From contig JAFQDE010000015.1 in NCBI GenBank assembly GCA_017416155.1, positions 62,001 to 126,000 on the forward strand: a stretch of 64,000 bases of DNA. The letters are read 5' to 3'. This DNA is from Tyzzerella sp. GTDB taxonomy: Bacteria; Bacillota; Clostridia; Lachnospirales; Lachnospiraceae. Numbering within the stretch: position 1 is the stretch's first letter; every line of letters starts with the position of its first letter. The position numbers were made by a program, and so were the translations under genes. The notes beneath the pieces are model-generated. The model made no database searches, had not been told where the DNA came from, and saw only the letters and a program-made list of their open reading frames with translations. This document shows, piece by piece, positions 58,304 to 64,000 of the stretch.

Positions 58304-58732
58304 ATGATTATTGAGACAAGAAGTGCAGAAGAGACTTACCAATTGGGAATAGAGATTGGCCGAAAGGCAACAAAAGGACAAGTCTACACGCTAGTGGGCG
58401 ACCTGGGTGTTGGCAAAACGGTTTTCACGCAGGGGTTGGCGAAAGGACTTGAGATTGAAGAGCCAATCAGCAGTCCGACATTTACAATCGTACAGGTGTA
58501 TGATGAGGGACGTCTTCCGTTCTATCATTTTGATGTATATCGTATTGGTGACATCAGTGAGATGGATGAGATTGGATTTGAGGATTACGTGTATGGCGAA
58601 GGTGTATCATTGATTGAGTGGGCAAATATGATTGAAGATATATTGCCGGAAGAACGCATTGCCATCACGATTGAAAAAGATTTGGAGCAAGGATTTGACT
58701 ACCGAAAGATTACGATAGAAGAGGAGGCATAA
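58304..58732 (+). CDS. tsaE: tRNA threonylcarbamoyladenosine biosynthesis ATPase
   Basis: 142 residues. P-loop VGDLGVGKTVFTQG (about 32-45), then EEPISSPTFTIVQVY and FYHFDVYRIGDISEMDEIGFEDY, the TsaE signature, and LIEWAN. It couples ATP hydrolysis to the TsaB-TsaD complex that makes t6A at position 37 of ANN-decoding tRNAs. tsaB begins two bases after its stop, and tsaD lies 2.4 kb downstream on the same strand. Confidence 0.97.
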   Translation: MIIETRSAEETYQLGIEIGRKATKGQVYTLVGDLGVGKTVFTQGLAKGLEIEEPISSPTFTIVQVYDEGRLPFYHFDVYRIGDISEMDEIGFEDYVYGEGVSLIEWANMIEDILPEERIAITIEKDLEQGFDYRKITIEEEA

Positions 58733-58734
58733 GA

Positions 58735-59442
58735 ATGCGCATACTTGCATTAGACAGTTCGGGATTGGTTGCTACGGTTGCGATTGTGGAGGATGACCAG
58801 ACCATCGCAGAATATACAGTGAATTATAAGAAGACGCATTCTCAGACATTGCTTCCGATGTTGGATGAGATTGTAAAAATGACAGAGTTTGATTTGAGTA
58901 CCATTGATGCAATTGCAGTTGCAGGAGGTCCAGGGTCTTTTACAGGTCTTCGAATCGGTTCAGCAACGGCTAAAGGCTTGGGACTTGCGCTTAACAAGCC
59001 ACTGATCCATGTGCCGACTGTAGACGGAATGGCGTACAACCTGTTTGGGTGTAGGGGACTTATCTGTCCGATGATGGATGCAAGAAGAAATCAGGTCTAT
59101 ACCGGTATCTATCGTTTTGAGCGTGAGTTTGAGATAGTAGAAGAGCAGATGGCAATTGCAGTTCAGGAACTAATAGAGAAACTCAATGCTTACGGGCAGA
59201 AAGTGACTTTCCTAGGAGACGGTGTTCCGGTCTACGCAAAACAGTTGGAAGAAGGTCTTACTGTTCCGTATAGTTTTGCACCGGCTCATGTCAACAGACA
59301 GCGTGCGGCAGCAGTCGGGACCCTGGGTATGAAATATGCTTTAGAGGGCAAGCTGGAGACGGCAACCGAACATCAGCCGAATTATCTCCGTGTGTCACAA
59401 GCAGAACGGGAGCGTGCAGAGAAGAATGCCAATCTTTCGTAA
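58735..59442 (+). CDS. tsaB: tRNA threonylcarbamoyladenosine biosynthesis protein TsaB
   Basis: 235 residues with the ASKHA fold. ILALDSSGLVATVAI starts the N-terminal lobe. KKTHSQTLLPMLDEI and the conserved AVAGGPGSFTGLRIG follow; CPMMDARRNQVYTGIY is a TsaB block. It is a non-catalytic scaffold for TsaD and TsaE in t6A synthesis. The rimI start lies inside its 3' end, so the three genes are coupled. Confidence 0.97.
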   Translation: MRILALDSSGLVATVAIVEDDQTIAEYTVNYKKTHSQTLLPMLDEIVKMTEFDLSTIDAIAVAGGPGSFTGLRIGSATAKGLGLALNKPLIHVPTVDGMAYNLFGCRGLICPMMDARRNQVYTGIYRFEREFEIVEEQMAIAVQELIEKLNAYGQKVTFLGDGVPVYAKQLEEGLTVPYSFAPAHVNRQRAAAVGTLGMKYALEGKLETATEHQPNYLRVSQAERERAEKNANLS

Positions 59443-59866
59443 AGGAACAGAAATAGATATTAAATATATTGCTGAATTAGAGGAGAAGATCTTCTCGGAT
59501 GCTTGGACAGAAAAGAGCGTTCAAGATACATTTGAGCAGAAACAGGCGTTTATCACAGTTGCAGAAGATGAAGGTGAAATTGTCGGCTACTGTATTATTT
59601 ACTATGTGATGGACGAAGCGGAAATTGCCCGTGTCGCAACATGTGAAACTGTGAGAAGGAAAGGTATTGGAAAAGGTCTGTTGCAATACACCTGTGATTG
59701 TTGCAGAGAAAAGCAGATAGAGCGACTTATGCTGGATGTGAGAGAAAGCAATGAAGGTGCGATTGCATTTTACAAAAAACATGGCTTTCAAACGGATGGA
59801 ATACGCAAGCATTTTTATGAGATGCCAAAGGAAAATGCGGTGCTGATGAGCATGCCGTTGGTGTAG
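59426..59866 (+). CDS. rimI: Ribosomal protein S18-alanine N-acetyltransferase
   Basis: 146 residues from the ATG at 59426, which overlaps tsaB by 17 bases; a GTG at 59390 would lengthen it without family support. The GNAT fold is evident: EEKIFSDAWTEKSVQDTF, VGYCIIYYVMDEAEIARVAT, the acetyl-CoA loop VRRKGIGKGLL and MLDVRESNEGAIAFYKKHGF. It acetylates the N-terminal Ala of S18. The tsaE-tsaB-rimI grouping is standard in Firmicutes. Confidence 0.95.
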   Translation: MPIFRKGTEIDIKYIAELEEKIFSDAWTEKSVQDTFEQKQAFITVAEDEGEIVGYCIIYYVMDEAEIARVATCETVRRKGIGKGLLQYTCDCCREKQIERLMLDVRESNEGAIAFYKKHGFQTDGIRKHFYEMPKENAVLMSMPLV

Positions 59867-59960
59867 CATTGGCAACTGATACAACGTTTTCCACTAGGAA
59901 CAAAAGTAGGAAAATATTATAATTAGACGTAGCAACTTCAAATTCAAAGGAGGAAATTGT

Positions 59961-60191
59961 ATGCGTCACTATAAGATAGAAGAGATTAAGACGATAAGAA
60001 AAATTATTTGTAATAAATGCGGAAAAGAAATTCCTATGAAAGGCGAGATTGCACAGGAGGATGTGCTTGATGTAGTGAAGAGATGGGGATACTTTTCGAA
60101 GAGGGACAACGAAGTGCATAAGTTTGATCTGTGCGAACAATGCTATGACGAACTGATTGCAACATTTCAGATTCCGATAGAGATAGAATAG
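59961..60191 (+). CDS. Small zinc-ribbon-like protein
   Basis: 76 residues. Two Cys pairs, CNKCGKEI (about 17-20) and CEQCYDEL (about 58-61), lie in the right geometry for a Zn ribbon separated by a helical stretch. No membrane segment. AAAGGAGG is about ten bases before the ATG. It is 12 bases from rnz. No specific function is assigned; binding of nucleic acid or a protein partner is common for such folds. Confidence 0.78.
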   Translation: MRHYKIEEIKTIRKIICNKCGKEIPMKGEIAQEDVLDVVKRWGYFSKRDNEVHKFDLCEQCYDELIATFQIPIEIE

Positions 60192-60203
60192 GCAGGGGAA
60201 AAT

Positions 60204-61115
60204 ATGTTAGATGTTTGTTTACTTGGTTGTGGCGGAATGATGCCGCTACCATATCGCTGGCTGACGGCCCTTATGACACGATTTAACGGCAGCAGTTTGC
60301 TCATTGACTGCGGCGAGGGGACTCAGGTGGCAATAAAAGAAAAAGGATGGAGTTTCAAACCAATCGATGTGATATGTTTCACACATTATCACGGAGATCA
60401 CATCAGCGGACTTCCGGGACTTTTGCTCACCATGGGAAATGCAGACCGTACGGACCCGTTGACGTTGATTGGACCAAAAGGATTGGAGCGTGTGGTGAAT
60501 GCACTTCGCGTCATTGCGCCGGAGCTTCCGTTTGAAATTAAGTTCATAGAGATTACACAGCCGGAAGAAACTTTTGAAATGAACGGATATCGCTTGAAAG
60601 CGTTTCGTGTGAATCACAATGTAGTTTGCTATGGTTATACTCTTGAGATAGACAGGGCAGGCAAGTTTGATTTGGAGAGAGCGATGGAGCAGGAGATTCC
60701 AAAGCAGTACTGGAAACACCTCCAAAAGGGTGAAACCATCGAGGATAACGGCAAAGTTTATACGCCGGATATGGTGCTCGGACCGACGCGCAAAGGAATC
60801 AAGTTGACATACACTACAGATACTAGACCGACAAACTCTATTCGTGAGAATGCGAAGGGTTCAGACCTTTTCGTTTGTGAAGGAATGTACGGGGAAGAAG
60901 AGAAGGATGCAAAAGCAGCGGAGTATAAACACATGACCATGTATGAGGCGGCTGAATTGGCAAAAGCTGCTGAAGTAGAAGAAATGTGGCTGACGCATTA
61001 TAGTCCGTCGCTGAACAGACCGGAGGAATATATGGACAAAGTTCGCGAAATCTTCCCGAATGCGAAGGCAGGGAAGGATGCTATGACAGTGGAACTTGTG
61101 TTTCCTGAAGAGTAG
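60204..61115 (+). CDS. rnz: Ribonuclease Z
   Basis: 303 residues. The metallo-beta-lactamase motif HYHGDHISGLPG (about 63-74) binds the two Zn ions. LLIDCGEGTQ, YTTDTRP, the EKDAKAAEYKHMTMYEAAELAK helix with its His, and LTHYSP supply further ligands. It matures the 3' ends of tRNA precursors, needed here because the tRNA genes in this window do not encode CCA. GGCAGGGG precedes the ATG. tsaD follows 30 bases on. Confidence 0.96.
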   Translation: MLDVCLLGCGGMMPLPYRWLTALMTRFNGSSLLIDCGEGTQVAIKEKGWSFKPIDVICFTHYHGDHISGLPGLLLTMGNADRTDPLTLIGPKGLERVVNALRVIAPELPFEIKFIEITQPEETFEMNGYRLKAFRVNHNVVCYGYTLEIDRAGKFDLERAMEQEIPKQYWKHLQKGETIEDNGKVYTPDMVLGPTRKGIKLTYTTDTRPTNSIRENAKGSDLFVCEGMYGEEEKDAKAAEYKHMTMYEAAELAKAAEVEEMWLTHYSPSLNRPEEYMDKVREIFPNAKAGKDAMTVELVFPEE

Positions 61116-61145
61116 GGACACGTATTTAGATAAGAGGAAGAGCAA

Positions 61146-62174
61146 ATGACAGAGCAGAAAGACATATTGATATTGGCAATCGAGAGTTCCTGTGATGAGA
61201 CAGCGGCATCGGTTGTGAAGAATGGACGCGAGGTGTTATCGAATGTCATCTCGTCTCAGATTGAGCTCCACAAATTATATGGTGGGGTGGTGCCTGAGAT
61301 TGCGTCTCGCAAACATATTGAGAAAATCAATCAAGTAATCGAAGAGGCATTGGAAGTAGCAGGTGTGACTTTAGATGATCTTGATGCAATTGGGGTGACT
61401 TATGGACCGGGATTGGTTGGAGCACTCCTTGTTGGCGTCGCTGAGGCGAAGGCAATTGCTTATGCTAAGAACCTTCCGCTTGTAGGTGTACATCACATTG
61501 AAGGACACATTTCTGCAAACTATATAGAGAACTTAGAACTGGAACCGCCGTTTATCTGTCTGGTGGTTTCCGGCGGACATACCCATCTCGTATGCGTGAA
61601 GGATTATGGACAATATGAGATTATCGGAAGAACCAGAGACGATGCGGCAGGTGAAGCATTTGACAAGGTTGCGCGTGCAATTGGACTCGGATATCCGGGT
61701 GGCCCAAAGATTGACAAGTTATCCAAAGAAGGAAATGCGGATGCGATTGTATTTCCAAAGGCACATATTACAGATTCTCCGTATGACTTCAGCTTCAGTG
61801 GTGTAAAGTCGGCAGTGCTCAACTACATCAATGGTTGCAAGATGAAAGGCGAAGAGTACAACAATGCGGATATTGCGGCATCCTTTCAAAAAGCAGTTAC
61901 AGATGTACTTGTTGAAAATGCCATGCGTGCGGTGAAGGAGTATGGACTTAACAAGTTTGCAATCGCAGGCGGTGTTGCGTCTAACGGCACACTGCGTGTT
62001 GCCATGCAGGAAGCATGCGAGGGAAACGGCGTGGAATTCTATCATCCATCACCGATTTACTGTACAGACAATGCAGCTATGATTGGCGTGGCTGCCTACT
62101 ATGAATATATCAATGGAACAAGACATGGATGGGACCTCAATGCGGTTCCGAATCTCAAGTTGGGAGAGCGTTAG
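61146..62174 (+). CDS. tsaD: tRNA N6-threonylcarbamoyladenosine transferase TsaD
   Basis: 342 residues. The opening [15 protein letters not shown] is invariant in Tsa[10 protein letters not shown] (about 116-124) binds the metal, and [35 protein letters not shown] and [10 protein letters not shown] follow. It transfers the threonylcarbamoyl group to A37 of tRNA together with TsaB and TsaE, whose genes lie upstream. AGAGGAAG precedes the ATG. ispD starts just after its stop. Confidence 0.98.
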   Translation: MTEQKDILILAIESSCDETAASVVKNGREVLSNVISSQIELHKLYGGVVPEIASRKHIEKINQVIEEALEVAGVTLDDLDAIGVTYGPGLVGALLVGVAEAKAIAYAKNLPLVGVHHIEGHISANYIENLELEPPFICLVVSGGHTHLVCVKDYGQYEIIGRTRDDAAGEAFDKVARAIGLGYPGGPKIDKLSKEGNADAIVFPKAHITDSPYDFSFSGVKSAVLNYINGCKMKGEEYNNADIAASFQKAVTDVLVENAMRAVKEYGLNKFAIAGGVASNGTLRVAMQEACEGNGVEFYHPSPIYCTDNAAMIGVAAYYEYINGTRHGWDLNAVPNLKLGER

Positions 62175-62175
62175 G

Positions 62176-62880
62176 ATGCAAAAGAAGAAATGTACAGCGA
62201 TTGTTCTTGCAGCAGGACAGGGCAGGCGCATGGGTACAAAGGTTCAAAAGCAATATTTGGAAATTGATGGCAAGCCGGTTTTATATTACTCGCTTCATAC
62301 ATTTGAACAGTCGGAAATCATCGATGAGATTATCTTGGTAGTCGGTGACAATCAGGCAGAGTATTGTCAGAATGAGATTGTTTCCAAGTACGGATTTTCT
62401 AAAGTCCGAAGGATTGTGCAGGGTGGTGCAGAGCGATACATTTCTGTATGGAATGGATTGCAGGAAGTGGATGATGGCGGCTATGTTTTTATTCATGACG
62501 GGGCAAGACCATTTATCAATGAAGAAATTTTAAATCGTGCGTATAATGATGTGCAATTATGTAAATCCTGTGTGGTAGGGATGCCGGTAAAGGATACCAT
62601 TAAACTGGCTGACAGCGAAGGATTTGTAAATGAGACGCCAGACAGAAGTCTGGTGTGGATGATTCAGACACCACAAGTATTTGAAAGCAGTCTTGTGAAG
62701 CAAGCATATGCGCTACTTATGGAGCAGGAACATATACAAGTGACAGATGATGCAATGGTGGTAGAGCAGATGTTGGGACATAAAGTGAAGCTAACCATGG
62801 GCTCTTATGAGAATATCAAAATTACAACCCCAGAGGATTTGGAAATCGCAGAAATCTTCGTGAAAAATCTTGAAAAATAA
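62176..62880 (+). CDS. ispD: 2-C-methyl-D-erythritol 4-phosphate cytidylyltransferase
   Basis: 234 residues from the ATG at 62176, two bases after the tsaD stop; GGGAGAG upstream lies within tsaD. The CTP-binding motif VLAAGQGRRMGTKVQKQYLEI is near the N-terminus. FIHDGARPFI, DTIKLAD and TPQVFESSLVKQAY match IspD. It is the third step of the non-mevalonate isoprenoid pathway (CDP-methylerythritol formation). The next pathway gene, ispF, is not adjacent. Confidence 0.96.
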   Translation: MQKKKCTAIVLAAGQGRRMGTKVQKQYLEIDGKPVLYYSLHTFEQSEIIDEIILVVGDNQAEYCQNEIVSKYGFSKVRRIVQGGAERYISVWNGLQEVDDGGYVFIHDGARPFINEEILNRAYNDVQLCKSCVVGMPVKDTIKLADSEGFVNETPDRSLVWMIQTPQVFESSLVKQAYALLMEQEHIQVTDDAMVVEQMLGHKVKLTMGSYENIKITTPEDLEIAEIFVKNLEK

Positions 62881-62892
62881 TTTGAAAAAGTG

Positions 62893-62921
62893 TTGACAGT
62901 GTCCGCCTGGCATGGTATTAT
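62893..62921 (+). promoter_or_regulatory. Promoter of tRNA-Ser
   Basis: TTGACA (62893-62898), a 17-base spacer and TATTAT (62916-62921), 41 bases before the tRNA. Confidence 0.85.
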
Positions 62922-62962
62922 TAGATTCGTCGCTGAGCGGATGCGACAACAATAGAATATAT

Positions 62963-63048
62963 GCAGAGGTATCGAAGTGGTCATAACGAGGCGGTCTTGA
63001 AAACCGTTTGTCCGAGAGGGCGCGTGGGTTCGAATCCCACCCTCTGCG
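62963..63048 (+). tRNA. tRNA-Ser (anticodon TGA)
   Basis: 86 nt, class II. The acceptor GCAGAGG pairs with CCTCTGC, discriminator G. The anticodon stem-loop GCGGT-CTTGAAA-ACCGT carries anticodon TGA (UCA codons). There is a long variable arm, and GGTTCGAATCC forms the T-arm. CCA is not encoded. Confidence 0.97.
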
Positions 63049-63053
63049 TTAGA

Positions 63054-63097
63054 AAGCCTGTAATTCCAAATGGAATTGCAGGCTTTTGATTTTTTGA
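63054..63097 (+). terminator. Terminator after tRNA-Ser
   Basis: AAGCCTGTAATTCC (63054-63067) pairs with GGAATTGCAGGCTT (63072-63085), one G-T pair, followed by T-rich sequence. Confidence 0.92.
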
Positions 63098-63135
63098 TAG
63101 AGATTAGGGTGCTGCGCCTCTTGGTATAGATATTT

Positions 63136-63381
63136 TACGGTGCATAGTGGGATTTGGCGATTTTGCACCGTAGAGGATTTTAGTGTGTTTATGAATTTAC
63201 GGCGCATTTTAAAGAAATCAAATTTCACACCGTGAATTTCAGGTAAAAATCACATATTTTCGAATAGAAATGATTAGGTTTACGGTGAACATTGAGACTT
63301 TTGTATAAGGCACCGTAATCCCAAATATTTTTGTCTAATATATACGGTGTATATATTTAAAATGAGCATTTAAACCGTAAA
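63136..63381. repeat. Phased array of four ACGGTG-N23-CACCGT inverted pairs
   Basis: This gene-free interval holds eight copies of ACGGTG in alternating orientation. Forward copies start at 63137, 63199 (ACGGCG), 63282 and 63344; reverse copies (CACCGT) start at 63166, 63228, 63311 and 63373 (AACCGT). Every pair is offset by exactly 29 bases, giving 23 between hexamers. Gaps between pairs are 27, 48 and 27, so the layout is symmetrical. Flanks extend to TTTACGGTGCA, but the 23-base centres share no sequence. The rest of 63098-63430 is AT-rich. Confidence 0.85.
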
Positions 63382-63429
63382 CATGCAAAAAGACTCTCGA
63401 TCATTGACTATAGCCTTATACGTAATTCG

Positions 63430-63458
63430 TTGAAAGATAATGAGTTTTATAGTACAAT
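63430..63458 (+). promoter_or_regulatory. Predicted promoter of the terminal membrane-protein gene
   Basis: TTGAAA (63430-63435), a 17-base spacer and TACAAT (63453-63458), starting 49 bases after the last repeat hexamer. Confidence 0.65.
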
Positions 63459-63491
63459 GATGAAAAGAAAATAGTTAGAGGTGAAAAGAAT

Positions 63492-64000
63492 ATGTTTGAT
63501 TGGAAAAACAAAAAATCAAGATTTCACTTTTGGGGAATGGTAATCAGTTTGGCTATATTGTTAATCGTATTCTATGCTACAGATGGATGGACTGGAGATA
63601 AAGAATTTTCGGAATATACTCGCTATGATTGGTCGATTGCCATATTACCGCTGTCAATTATGGCTGTTTCAGGTATTTCTACTTTGGTTTTTTCTTTAAT
63701 TATAATAATTCCAATAATAAGAATATATCCAGCGTTAATGAATTATGTAATAAACAAGAAATTTTCTGATATAGATCCGGGAACAGAATTTTTTGTTTTT
63801 GACCATAATGAATTAAAACGTGCTTGTTGTCGCACAGAAAAGCAAAACGGGATCTGGATTTCCATCAAAGAATATAGTTTAAAGACAAAAAGTTGGACAA
63901 TTATTGAAGAAGGTCGCCATATTGAAAAAAAGGATGACTTGATTTGTACATTACAAGAAGAATATAAGTATGATAAGGTGAAGTTTTACAGTAGGAAAAA
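63492..64000 (+). CDS. Partial membrane protein gene (runs off the window)
   Basis: 169 complete codons with no stop before the end. The ATG at 63492 has AGAGGTG ten bases upstream. Two hydrophobic segments (about 15-30 and 51-78) are followed by a polar cytoplasmic part with a Cys pair (RACCRTEKQ). The composition is AT-rich, unlike the tsa-isp genes before it, and the gene lies after a tRNA and the repeat array, a typical place for acquired DNA. No family is recognised. Confidence 0.7.
   Translation, partial: MFDWKNKKSRFHFWGMVISLAILLIVFYATDGWTGDKEFSEYTRYDWSIAILPLSIMAVSGISTLVFSLIIIIPIIRIYPALMNYVINKKFSDIDPGTEFFVFDHNELKRACCRTEKQNGIWISIKEYSLKTKSWTIIEEGRHIEKKDDLICTLQEEYKYDKVKFYSRK

Noticed and set aside
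60246-60725. Minus-strand reading frame of 159 codons
   Set aside because: Antisense to rnz, whose zinc-binding motifs are intact.
63136-63381. CRISPR array
   Set aside because: The repeated element is only about 6-11 bases, alternates in orientation, and no cas gene is nearby; direct repeats of 24 bases or more are absent.

Overview
The window looks like chromosome from a spore-forming Clostridia bacterium, most likely Lachnospiraceae. The basis is moderate-to-low GC with purine-rich AGGAGG ribosome sites, spoVA sporulation genes, an oxygen-sensitive class III ribonucleotide reductase, an iron-sulfur serine dehydratase, T-box and FMN riboswitches, and BMP-type nucleoside uptake. The genus cannot be fixed from the sequence alone. 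Almost all genes read on the + strand; the exceptions are a small membrane protein, sdaAB-sdaAA, a TetR regulator and tRNA-Leu.

Layout. 1-11.9 kb is one tightly packed export operon: a SipW-type signal peptidase, five exported proteins with TasA/camelysin-like N-terminal anchors (one of 1475 residues, one with a beta-helix-like C-terminus) and a leucine-rich-repeat wall protein. It ends in a terminator that overlaps the last stop codon. 12.2-13.0 kb holds a divergent Lgt-like membrane protein. 13.0-24.5 kb is the spoVA operon (AA, AB, AC ... AD, AE). It is split between spoVAC and spoVAD by about 8.4 kb of accessory DNA: a HigB/HigA-ImmA toxin-antitoxin pair, an orphan gene, a LexA-boxed dinD, a LytS-type two-component pair, a Cache-HAMP-GGDEF diguanylate cyclase and a lipoprotein. 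24.6-30.7 kb carries a Na/Pi cotransporter, an EIIC-like permease, a PhoP-like regulator with a kinase that has lost its sensor half, a small alarmone synthetase and a YitT protein.

31.2-38.7 kb is nucleoside salvage (purine nucleoside phosphorylase plus a four-gene BMP/ABC importer) followed closely by glmS. 38.7-39.1 kb has a small transcript with tiny ORFs and tRNA-Leu. 39.2-50.7 kb carries an aromatic-acid exporter-like protein, serine dehydratase, nrdG/nrdD with twin NrdR boxes, T-box-controlled thrS, proC, sppA, an RDD protein and an esterase. 50.8-54.9 kb is a TetR gene divergent from a MoxR-DUF58-membrane protein operon. 54.9-62.9 kb holds tex, FMN-riboswitch-controlled ribU, a YcxB-like protein, tsaE-tsaB-rimI, a zinc-ribbon-like protein, rnz, tsaD and ispD. 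A tRNA-Ser follows, then a very regular intergenic array of eight ACGGTG hexamers, and finally a truncated membrane-protein gene.

The observations I consider most worth checking are the ACGGTG-N23-CACCGT array (63.1-63.4 kb), the SipW-dependent surface operon with its giant subunit, the interrupted spoVA operon, and the higB toxin gene whose Shine-Dalgarno site points at an ATA codon.
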